From an uncultured Oscillibacter sp. (GTDB lineage Bacteria; Bacillota; Clostridia; Oscillospirales; Oscillospiraceae): a stretch of DNA of 6,859 nucleotides. Made by a program: the position numbers and the translations under genes. The notes under the pieces were generated by a model that saw nothing but the letters and a program-made list of their open reading frames with translations, made no database searches and was not told the origin of the DNA. The stretch covers positions 1-6,859 of the forward strand of contig CAMHDB010000100.1 of NCBI GenBank assembly GCA_946183715.1, written 5' to 3'. Each line of letters begins with the position of its first letter. Position 1 is the first letter of the stretch. This document shows positions 1 to 4,460 of this stretch, piece after piece.

Positions 1-195
1 CGGGGGTTTCCGCAAGGCTTTTGCGGCGGCCAAGGCGAAAGTAGTCGTAAAGTCGCCGTTGGCGGGGTCTTTGGGAATCTCTACGGACACGGGCGGCAGT
101 TGCGCCTCCGGTAATACTCCGTCGGCGACGGCGGCGCGGCAGGCGTCCAGCGTCAGGGACTGGATTTGTTGGTAGGCCTCTTGTATCATGTTCAT
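1..195 (-). CDS. argS: Arginyl-tRNA synthetase, N-terminal fragment (runs off left edge)
   Basis: Arginine-tRNA ligase charges tRNA-Arg with arginine in the cytoplasm, using ATP. Only the first 65 codons are present. They read MNMIQEAYQQIQ, then a helical stretch, then VEIPKDPANGDFTTTFALA (about residues 39-57) and a KALRKPP end. The PKDPANGDF segment matches the 'P.(D/N)P.hGD(F/Y)(A/S)(T/S)N' signature of the class I ArgRS N-terminal additional domain. The catalytic HIGH and KMSKS motifs would lie outside the window. The ATG at 195 is chosen because AAAGGA lies 8 nt upstream; a second ATG two codons later is less well placed. The gene begins 14 nt after the DUF1934 stop, so it is probably the last visible member of a murI-DUF1934-argS operon. 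A ywiB-argS pairing is familiar from Firmicutes. The assignment rests on a short segment but is well supported by motif and context. Confidence 0.88.
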   Translation of the reverse strand, partial: MNMIQEAYQQIQSLTLDACRAAVADGVLPEAQLPPVSVEIPKDPANGDFTTTFALAAAKALRKPP

Positions 196-209
196 GATGT
201 TCGTCCTTT

Positions 210-782
210 TCACTGCGAGTTGTCGCGCTTGCGCCGGACTTTCATCCGGAAGCGGTTCTTCCCGGCGCTGGCGTTTTCGACGGAGACCGAGTAGCGGATT
301 TCGAGCAGTCCGCCGCTCTCCGTCACGGAGTTGCGAAGGTACCCGGTCTGGATGTCGATGGAGAGTTCGCCGAGGGGCGTTTCGTAGAGGGAGGTATGCT
401 GTCGGCCCTCCTCAAATATCATCTGGGACGTGACCGCCCCCACGCGCCGGAGTATGACTTTCGGGCCGTACATCTCAAAGACGGTGGTCGTGCCCTCCAT
501 GCCCGTCAGGACGCTTTCGCGATACGTCAGCGTGAGGCAGTCGGGCGCGAGGCGCATGGTGCCCTCCGTGAGCAGTTCCATATTGTCCTGCTGGGGGGTG
601 TCGATGTCCTGCTCGGAGTGGATGGTCAGCAGGACGGGGAGACTGTCGCGGGACTGCGAAGGCAGTACGGAAACCGCGGTTTCGGCCTCCATAGGCTTTC
701 GCGTGTCCGGGGGGGTATCGTCCTCCTGTCTGGGCGCGGGGGACGCGGTTCCGGTGCGTTTCGAGTTCTTAATACTGTTCAA
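210..782 (-). CDS. DUF1934 (YwiB-like) beta-barrel protein
   Basis: This is a 190-aa protein read from a TTG start. The family (DUF1934, Bacillus YwiB) is a small lipocalin-like beta-barrel with no established biochemical role. The family-like core starts at about residue 47 (LPVLLTIHSEQD) and continues through LLTEGTMRLAPDCLTLTYRES, TTTVFEMYGPKVILRR, a QMIFEEGRQHTSLYETPLGEL strand pair and a C-terminal LLEIRYSVSVENASAGKNRFRMKV. This alternating strand pattern is typical of the family. The TTG at 782 has GGAGG 7 nt upstream and overlaps the murI end by 14 nt, which suggests translational coupling. The alternative ATG at 692 has no convincing ribosome binding site and would remove a polar, Pro/Thr-rich leader of about 30 residues that the family usually lacks. 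The product's position between murI and argS is conserved in many Firmicutes but does not reveal its function. Confidence 0.82.
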   Translation of the reverse strand: MNSIKNSKRTGTASPAPRQEDDTPPDTRKPMEAETAVSVLPSQSRDSLPVLLTIHSEQDIDTPQQDNMELLTEGTMRLAPDCLTLTYRESVLTGMEGTTTVFEMYGPKVILRRVGAVTSQMIFEEGRQHTSLYETPLGELSIDIQTGYLRNSVTESGGLLEIRYSVSVENASAGKNRFRMKVRRKRDNSQ

Positions 783-1602
783 TGTCAACCCTCCGTGCAG
801 TGTGGCGCAGATTCTCCCGGAGGAAAATCGACGCCGTATTTTCAAAATCTTCCGTCCGGTCGCTGACGTAGAATTGCACTTCCCCGGCGGCGGACGGGTC
901 GCCGCGCAGGTTACGCGCCTTCAGGAGCCGCTTCAACTCGTAGGCGGACTCCTCCCCGGCGGAGACCAGCGCCACCGACGGCCCGCAGATGTCGGCGATA
1001 ACCTCCTCTAACAACGGGTAGTGCGTACAGCCGAGTATGAGCGTGTCGATATTCTCTTGCAACAGGGGCGTGAGGTACTCGCGGGCGACGGTCTCAATGA
1101 CGATGTCGCCGCGCCGGAAGCGCCCGTTCTCGACGAGCGGCACGAACAGCGGGCACGGCTTGCCAATGACCGTAATTTCGGGGTCAATGCGGTGCAAGGC
1201 GGCCTCGTAGGCCCCGGAGCGCACGGAGGCGCGGGTCGCGATAATGCCCACGCGTTTCCGGCGGGTGAGTTCGGCGGCGCGGCGGCAGGCCGGGGATACG
1301 ACGCCCACAAAGGGCAAGTCGGGGTTTTCGGCTTGCAGGGTGTCAAGGGAAGTCGTGGAGATGGTGCCGCAGGCGATGACGATTGCTTTCAGGTGGAAGG
1401 AGCGCAGAAAGCGGACATCCTGCCGTGCGTATTGCAGGATGGTTTCGGGGGCGCGGTTGCCGTAGGGAACACGGGCGGTATCGCCGAAGTAGACAAGGTT
1501 CTCTTCCGGCAGAATGCGCAGGAGGGAGCGAATCGCCGTAAGCCCTCCGAGGCCGGAATCGAAGACGCCGACGGGGCGGGCGTCCGGTTGGTGTTCGTTC
1601 AT
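769..1602 (-). CDS. murI: Glutamate racemase MurI
   Basis: This cofactor-independent racemase interconverts L- and D-glutamate, supplying D-Glu for peptidoglycan stem peptides. The 277-aa length is normal for the family. Visible motifs in order are GVFDSGLGGLT (residues 12-22, with D15 and S16), YFGDTARVPYG (38-48), VIACGTIST with catalytic C78 (75-83), VGIIATRASVRSGAY (118-132), and LILGCTHYPLLEE with the second catalytic cysteine C192 followed by T193 and H194. The first cysteine motif reads A-C-G-T, not the textbook A-C-N-T; I recall similar ACGT forms in other clostridial homologues, so this need not mean loss of activity. The C-terminal substrate loop is VSAGEESA. The ATG at 1602 is chosen because AGGAGG sits 7 nt upstream and the protein then begins close to the family start. 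The open frame continues upstream to 1740 but passes through the promoter, so that extension is not coding. DUF1934 and argS follow in the same direction. Confidence 0.95.
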   Translation of the reverse strand: MNEHQPDARPVGVFDSGLGGLTAIRSLLRILPEENLVYFGDTARVPYGNRAPETILQYARQDVRFLRSFHLKAIVIACGTISTTSLDTLQAENPDLPFVGVVSPACRRAAELTRRKRVGIIATRASVRSGAYEAALHRIDPEITVIGKPCPLFVPLVENGRFRRGDIVIETVAREYLTPLLQENIDTLILGCTHYPLLEEVIADICGPSVALVSAGEESAYELKRLLKARNLRGDPSAAGEVQFYVSDRTEDFENTASIFLRENLRHTARRVDIEQY

Positions 1603-1639
1603 AGCGATACCTCCTGAGCCGTCGCAGTGTTCGGGGCAT

Positions 1640-1668
1640 ATTATACTATGTCTCTGGCAAAGCCGCAA
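1640..1668 (-). promoter_or_regulatory. Predicted sigma-A promoter of murI
   Basis: On the minus strand, TATAAT (1640-1645) is preceded by TTGCGG (1663-1668) at exactly 17 bp. The predicted start near 1633 gives a leader of about 30 nt before the murI ATG, with AGGAGG inside it. The -10 is a perfect consensus match and the -35 matches at the TTG. The promoter is inferred from sequence alone. It probably drives murI, DUF1934 and argS, because no other minus-strand promoter is visible between them. Confidence 0.7.
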
Positions 1669-1688
1669 GACAGAGTTTTGTCTTTTTT
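1667..1688. repeat. Inverted repeat with T-tract between divergent promoters
   Basis: AAGACA (1667-1672), a 6-nt centre and TGTCTT (1679-1684) form a perfect 6-bp inverted repeat, followed by four more T residues on the plus strand. It touches the predicted murI -35 box and lies about 35 bp upstream of the plus-strand -10. It could be an operator shared by the two divergent promoters. It could also be a weak terminator-like hairpin, but no plus-strand gene lies upstream to need one. The stem is short and A/T-rich, so it may be accidental. Confidence 0.3.
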
Positions 1689-1702
1689 CCCGGTTTTTCA
1701 GC

Positions 1703-1731
1703 TGGAAATTCCCGCGGGCGTATGCTATAAT
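1703..1731 (+). promoter_or_regulatory. Predicted extended -10 promoter for the plus-strand unknown gene
   Basis: TATAAT at 1726-1731 is preceded by TG at 1723-1724, one base before the hexamer, forming an extended -10 element. The best -35 candidate is TGGAAA at 1703-1708 with a 17-bp spacer. It is weak, as is common for extended -10 promoters. The predicted start near 1738 leaves a short leader containing GGGAGG and the ATG at 1761. The promoter is back to back with that of murI. Confidence 0.65.
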
Positions 1732-1760
1732 GGGGGGCAAAGTATCGGGAGGTGTCGTCG

Positions 1761-2177
1761 ATGAAGATTGAGCTGTCGGAACAGCAGTTCCGCTACCTGC
1801 TTGACCTCGTGTACATAGGCAACTGGATAATCAACTCGACGCGGGAGGAGGGCGACCGTATCCGGGAGTACGACGCGCTGGAAAGCGCGATTTTCTCGCA
1901 CTGCCTGCACCACCGCATGAGCAAGCTGGTGGAGCTCTACGAGGGGGAGCTGATACCGTCGCGGGCGTTCGCGGAGGGGGGCATTCACGAGGTCATCGAG
2001 CAGTACGAGGACGTGACGTTTTTCGAGATTCTCGCCGAGGAGCTGGCCCTGCGCGACATGGACGGCGAACCCATGACCGGGGAGAACTACGAGGCCCTAA
2101 AGGCGCGGATTGACGCGTACCTGTCGGAGTTCGACCGCTACGGCACGGACCATATCACGGTTGACATGGAGGAATAG
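1761..2177 (+). CDS. Hypothetical acidic helical protein, 138 aa
   Basis: I do not recognise a named family with certainty. The 138-aa protein is strongly acidic and predicted mostly helical, with no signal peptide, membrane segment or cysteine-rich motif. The N-terminal part, MKIELSEQQFRYLLDLVYIG then NWIINSTREEGDRIREYD (about 1-38), resembles conserved hypothetical proteins I recall from clostridia and some phages, in which a short LSxxxF(R/E)xLL helix is followed by a NW(I/V) turn. The C-terminal half has FFEILAEELALRDMDGE and a GENYEALKARIDAYLSEFDRYG helix. The ATG at 1761 has GGGAGG 8 nt upstream; the in-frame GTG at 1752 lies within that ribosome binding site and is rejected. It is the only plus-strand gene in the window, transcribed alone from an extended -10 promoter. 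Base composition and third-position GC look like those of its neighbours, so nothing suggests recent transfer. A role in regulation or protein-protein interaction is only a guess. Confidence 0.85.
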   Translation: MKIELSEQQFRYLLDLVYIGNWIINSTREEGDRIREYDALESAIFSHCLHHRMSKLVELYEGELIPSRAFAEGGIHEVIEQYEDVTFFEILAEELALRDMDGEPMTGENYEALKARIDAYLSEFDRYGTDHITVDMEE

Positions 2178-2213
2178 CCGCCTTGTGACAACACGGGAGA
2201 GGTTTTCCGCCGC

Positions 2214-2237
2214 CGTGCCGGGGGAAATCCCGGCGCG
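2214..2237 (+). terminator. Possible weak hairpin terminator after the plus-strand gene
   Basis: CGTGCCGGG (2214-2222), a 6-nt loop and CCCGGCGCG (2229-2237) form a 9-bp stem with one T-G wobble, about 37 nt after the stop codon. Only TTCATAC follows, so there is no proper U-tract. It may act as a 3' stabilising hairpin or a poor terminator. It is the only plus-strand candidate before the convergent flavodoxin gene. Confidence 0.35.
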
Positions 2238-2242
2238 TTCAT

Positions 2243-2277
2243 ACAGAAAAGAGGCGTCCCGGACGAACCGGGACGCC
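2243..2277 (-). terminator. Intrinsic terminator of the DUF3793-flavodoxin unit
   Basis: GGCGTCCCGG (2253-2262) and CCGGGACGCC (2268-2277) make a perfect 10-bp GC stem with a 5-nt loop. On the minus strand it is followed directly by TCTTTTCTG. It starts about 15 nt after the flavodoxin stop codon. The structure and position are those of a rho-independent terminator for the minus-strand unit. On the plus strand no T-run follows, so it is directional. Confidence 0.88.
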
Positions 2278-2292
2278 GTGCCGTTATGCGCT

Positions 2293-2730
2293 TTACCACT
2301 TGGCGAGTTCCTTGCCCATGTCGCGGCAAGTCTCCTGCCCGCCGTCGTCGGGGGCCTCGTTGATGGTCAGGCCGTCGTCGAACAGGACTGCTTTCGCCGC
2401 CTTGCAGCGGTCGCACCAGTCCCGCATCCACTGGCCGTCGCCCCAGCCGTAGGAGCCGAACAGCGCCACCTTCTTGCCGGACAGCGAATCCTCCAGCGCC
2501 GCGAACATCGGCTCGAACGCGCTCTCCTCCAACTGCTCCGTGCCCTGACTGGAACAGCCGAACGCCACGGCGTCATAGCCGCCCAACTGGTCGGCGGTGA
2601 AGTCGCCCTCGCTGGTGACGTTGACAACGTCCACTTCCGCGCCGGCGTCCTTGGCCCCCTCGGCGATACAGTTCGCCATGGTCTCCGTGTTGCCCGTGCC
2701 GCTCCAGTATACGACCGCGATTTTGCTCAT
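2293..2730 (-). CDS. Short-chain flavodoxin
   Basis: Flavodoxin is a small cytoplasmic FMN protein that carries electrons at low potential and can replace ferredoxin when iron is scarce. The 145-aa length is normal for the short-chain type. The N-terminal strand MSKIAVVYWSGTGNTE holds the FMN phosphate loop (S10-G11-T12-G13-N14-T15). The first isoalloxazine loop is FGCSSQGTEQLEES (57-70). The second is ALFGSYGWGDGQWMRDW (89-105), where W96 corresponds to the tryptophan that stacks on FMN in clostridial flavodoxins. The overall pattern is very close to Clostridium beijerinckii flavodoxin. In that protein the redox-linked loop reads M-G-D; here the same position reads Q62-G63-T64, so one flavin-contacting residue and one acidic residue are changed. 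The ATG at 2730 has AAGGAG 8 nt upstream. The gene follows DUF3793 by 50 nt with no promoter in the gap, and ends just before a strong terminator, so the two are probably co-transcribed. Confidence 0.95.
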   Translation of the reverse strand: MSKIAVVYWSGTGNTETMANCIAEGAKDAGAEVDVVNVTSEGDFTADQLGGYDAVAFGCSSQGTEQLEESAFEPMFAALEDSLSGKKVALFGSYGWGDGQWMRDWCDRCKAAKAVLFDDGLTINEAPDDGGQETCRDMGKELAKW

Positions 2731-2780
2731 AGCTCATTCTCCTTGTCGATGGTATTCAAACGGCGAACCCCGCCGAATGT

Positions 2781-3329
2781 TCACGCGGTAATCAGCGCTT
2801 CCAGCGCGATTCCCTGCCGCAGGTTTTCCCGGTACAGCTCCGTACAGCGGCGGTAGGCCGCGAATTTACGCCGGGCGGCCTCCGGGTCGCCGTAGGCCTT
2901 CCAACAGCCGCAGCAGGTATAGTTTGCCCCGCCGTTGTCGATAAATCCCCGGACATCTTCCAGCGGATACCCCAGAAAGACGCCGATTTCGTGCGGAAAC
3001 GCCCCGTTTCCGCCGATTCTCTCGCGGAGGCGTCCCAGCAGGGCGTCTACGCCGTGCTCGGGGGCGTAGCCGAAAGAGCGCAGGAAGGCGGCGTTTCCGG
3101 CGTCGGACAGGACGCGCTCCATCGCCCGGACGCGGTACAGGTAGAGCAGACAGCCGCCGTCCGGACAGCGTTTCAGGCTCCGCACGCCGATTCCGAAACG
3201 GGACAGTTTCCGGCTCCACGCGGCCAGCTCGCGCGGATTCCCGGCCCAGTGGAAAAGACTTGCGGGTTTCAGGCCCGACAGAGTCGGCGCGCAGTACGCC
3301 GCCAGCGCGGTTTCAAAGCTACGGTTCAT
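2781..3329 (-). CDS. DUF3793 family protein of unknown function
   Basis: This is a 182-aa protein assigned to DUF3793 from its motif layout: an N-terminal YCAPTLSGLKPASLF (12-26), a central CLLYLYR (60-66), HEIGVFLGYPLEDVRGFI (113-130), then NYTCCGCWKAYGD (136-148) and a C-terminal helix with YRRCTELY (159-166). The family occurs mainly in anaerobic Firmicutes and has no assigned biochemical role. I recall it lying beside flavodoxin or iron-related genes, which agrees with the flavodoxin 50 nt downstream here. There is no signal peptide or membrane segment, so it is probably cytoplasmic. It has seven cysteines (13, 55, 60, 139, 140, 142, 162), including a CCGC cluster where relatives, as I recall, usually have a GYWK-type segment. 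The ATG at 3329 has AGGAGG 11 nt upstream, slightly far but the only good candidate. It is the first gene of a unit with its own strong promoter and palindromic leader. Confidence 0.85.
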   Translation of the reverse strand: MNRSFETALAAYCAPTLSGLKPASLFHWAGNPRELAAWSRKLSRFGIGVRSLKRCPDGGCLLYLYRVRAMERVLSDAGNAAFLRSFGYAPEHGVDALLGRLRERIGGNGAFPHEIGVFLGYPLEDVRGFIDNGGANYTCCGCWKAYGDPEAARRKFAAYRRCTELYRENLRQGIALEALITA

Positions 3330-3352
3330 GCTTCGCGGTTCCTCCTGCCTCT

Positions 3353-3368
3353 GTTAGTTTACACTAAC
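3353..3368. promoter_or_regulatory. Leader palindrome GTTAGT-4-ACTAAC (second operator-like site)
   Basis: GTTAGT (3353-3358), a 4-nt centre and ACTAAC (3363-3368) form a perfect inverted repeat. It lies in the untranslated leader, 6 bp upstream of the DUF3793 ribosome binding site (3341-3346). It has the same half-site as the palindrome at 3416-3437, with centres 66 bp apart, close to six helical turns. As DNA it fits a second repressor site. As RNA on the minus strand it would be a 6-bp stem closed by GUAA, a GNRA-type tetraloop, close to the ribosome binding site. Confidence 0.6.
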
Positions 3369-3384
3369 TTATCTTCCGAAAAGA

Positions 3385-3396
3385 CAGGCGTGCCTG
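3385..3396. repeat. Short palindrome CAGGC-GT-GCCTG in the DUF3793 leader
   Basis: CAGGC (3385-3389) and GCCTG (3392-3396) form a perfect inverted repeat around 2 nt, between the two GTTAGT palindromes. The 2-nt centre is too tight for a full RNA hairpin, so a DNA-level role or chance is more likely. Confidence 0.3.
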
Positions 3397-3415
3397 CCCG
3401 CGCCCGTCCCCATTG

Positions 3416-3437
3416 AGTTAGTCTTATCAAACTAACT
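3416..3437. promoter_or_regulatory. Operator-like palindrome AGTTAGT-8-ACTAACT at the transcription start
   Basis: AGTTAGT (3416-3422) and ACTAACT (3431-3437) are perfect 7-bp inverted arms around 8 bp. The site lies about 4-26 bp downstream of the start predicted from the promoter at 3448-3476, a typical place for a repressor to block transcription. TTAG/CTAA half-sites are reminiscent of DtxR/IdeR-type metal-dependent repressors. Iron-responsive control would fit a flavodoxin operon. The regulator's identity is inference, since no regulator gene lies in the window. The arms can also pair as an RNA hairpin. Confidence 0.6.
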
Positions 3438-3447
3438 GCCTGCGGAA

Positions 3448-3476
3448 ACTATACCATTTCGGCGGGGCTTTGTCAA
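3448..3476 (-). promoter_or_regulatory. Strong sigma-A promoter of the DUF3793-flavodoxin unit
   Basis: On the minus strand TTGACA (3471-3476) and TATAGT (3448-3453) are separated by exactly 17 bp, so the -35 is a perfect match and the -10 misses by one base. It is the best promoter in the window. The start is predicted near 3441, giving a leader of about 112 nt. A GGGCTT-4-AAGCCC inverted repeat (3465-3480) spans the -35, and an AGTTAGT palindrome lies just downstream of the start. This arrangement is what a tightly repressed promoter would look like. Confidence 0.85.
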
Positions 3477-3480
3477 GCCC
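3465..3480. repeat. Inverted repeat GGGCTT-4-AAGCCC over the -35 box
   Basis: GGGCTT (3465-3470) and AAGCCC (3475-3480) are perfect 6-bp arms around TGTC, and the TTGACA -35 box falls within it. It could be a binding site that masks the -35. On the plus strand it is followed by TGTTTTCGATTTT and so resembles a short terminator, but there is no plus-strand gene upstream. Part of the symmetry comes from the -35 sequence itself. Confidence 0.35.
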
Positions 3481-3522
3481 TGTTTTCGATTTTCTGTAGG
3501 GTACCCCGCCCGCGCCGGAGTA

Positions 3523-3557
3523 TGCAAAGAAACGGGGCCGTCCTTCCGACGGCCCCG
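3523..3557 (-). terminator. Intrinsic terminator after the lipoprotein gene
   Basis: CGGGGCCGTC (3533-3542) and GACGGCCCCG (3548-3557) form a perfect 10-bp stem with a CTTCC loop. On the minus strand TTTCTTTGCA follows. It begins 9 nt after the lipoprotein stop and should end the transcript that carries GH3, tmcAL and the lipoprotein, insulating the DUF3793 promoter that starts about 50 bp further on. Confidence 0.88.
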
Positions 3558-3566
3558 CGCGTCTGT

Positions 3567-4460
3567 TTAATTCGAGAAGAGATGTTGCCCGTACTGGTTC
3601 ATGTATTGCCGGAGCCACGTCAGCGGGATGGTGAAAATCTGTTCCCCGGCGGCGTAGGAGGCGATGACATACGGCGAGAACGATATCGTCATGTTGAACT
3701 GGTCGAACGTGACGACCGCGGAGCGTTCACTCCAGCCGTTGAGGATTTCCGGGTAGTCCTCCCAGAAAAATTCCTCCGGCGTCATATTCCATTCCGCGGC
3801 GCGCTCTTGGGCCATATGAAGCAATTCCTCCGTGACGGCCTCGGTATCCTGAAAGAGCTGTCCGGCGGAGAAGAACGCGCCCTTCTCCATGTCGTAGTTC
3901 CAGCCTAACAGGACGGTGTTCGGGTGGGCGCCCCCGGCGTAGTAGTAGAAGCGCCCGGAGACGCTGACAAAGCGCTCCGTCTGGTAGATGTCGCTTTCTA
4001 GGCCCTGTTCGTAGTGGTAATCCCATTTCTGATTCTCGGCCTGTTTTTGGGCGTAGTCATTTCGGGCGAGTTCTTCCAGCGCGGCGAAGTCAGCCTCGGC
4101 TTTCCACTCCTGAAACGCCCGATTGAATGTATTTGCCATTTCGACGGCGTCGAGTTCGCGGCTGTTCTCGGCGGTCTCTTCGGTGACGGGCGCGCCGTTG
4201 AGGCGGTACAGGCTCATCACGGGCAACTGGTAGCTGTAGGCGGCGAGGATGGCGCCGTCGTCGGCGCGGGAAATGTCGCTCTCCGGCTCGGTGACGATTT
4301 CGCAGGTAATATTTTCGGGCAGTCCGACGGGCGTCGGGTCGGGTGTGACGCTTTGGGCAGTGCGCAGGGCGCAGGCCGACAGCAGTACGATGGCCAGCGC
4401 CAGCAGGACAAGACCGTACAAAGTCCGTAGTGGGGTGCGTACATGGTTTTCCGGTTTCAT
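3567..4460 (-). CDS. DUF3298/RsiV-like lipoprotein
   Basis: This is a 297-aa exported lipoprotein. After a short basic N-terminus come a hydrophobic segment (about 14-27) and the lipobox L27-S28-A29-C30, so the mature protein should be lipid-anchored at C30 on the outer face of the membrane. A Pro/Thr-rich linker (31-48) precedes a DUF4163-like region (about 70-165). A DUF3298-type C-terminal region follows, with the hallmark YYYAGGAHPNT (172-182), a FFSAGQLF segment (196-203) and SPYVIASYAAGEQIFTIP (262-279). The same domains form the extracellular part of the anti-sigma factor RsiV, which senses lysozyme, and occur in PdaC-type proteins. Here there is no cytoplasmic anti-sigma domain and no sigma factor nearby, so a stand-alone ligand-binding or envelope role is more likely. 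The ATG overlaps the tmcAL stop (ATGA, 4457-4460) and AAAGGA lies 6 nt upstream. The open frame running on to 5009 is a shadow inside tmcAL. Confidence 0.9.
   Translation of the reverse strand: MKPENHVRTPLRTLYGLVLLALAIVLLSACALRTAQSVTPDPTPVGLPENITCEIVTEPESDISRADDGAILAAYSYQLPVMSLYRLNGAPVTEETAENSRELDAVEMANTFNRAFQEWKAEADFAALEELARNDYAQKQAENQKWDYHYEQGLESDIYQTERFVSVSGRFYYYAGGAHPNTVLLGWNYDMEKGAFFSAGQLFQDTEAVTEELLHMAQERAAEWNMTPEEFFWEDYPEILNGWSERSAVVTFDQFNMTISFSPYVIASYAAGEQIFTIPLTWLRQYMNQYGQHLFSN

Noticed and set aside
396..1617. Long plus-strand open frames opposite murI and DUF1934
   Set aside because: They are antisense shadows produced by high third-position GC; they lack ribosome binding sites and recognisable domains and overlap well-supported genes.
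1603..1740. In-frame extension of murI upstream of 1602
   Set aside because: It crosses the predicted -10 and -35 boxes, encodes no MurI-like sequence, and the ATG at 1602 has an AGGAGG at ideal spacing.
2761..2775. CGGCG-5-CGCCG hairpin between DUF3793 and flavodoxin
   Set aside because: It is only a 5-bp stem followed by TTTG, too weak for a terminator. It might tune the relative expression of the two genes but cannot be told from chance in GC-rich sequence.
3369..3413. A 14-codon leader ORF (ATG to TAA) in the DUF3793 leader on the minus strand
   Set aside because: There is no ribosome binding site upstream and no run of regulatory codons, so nothing supports translation or attenuation.
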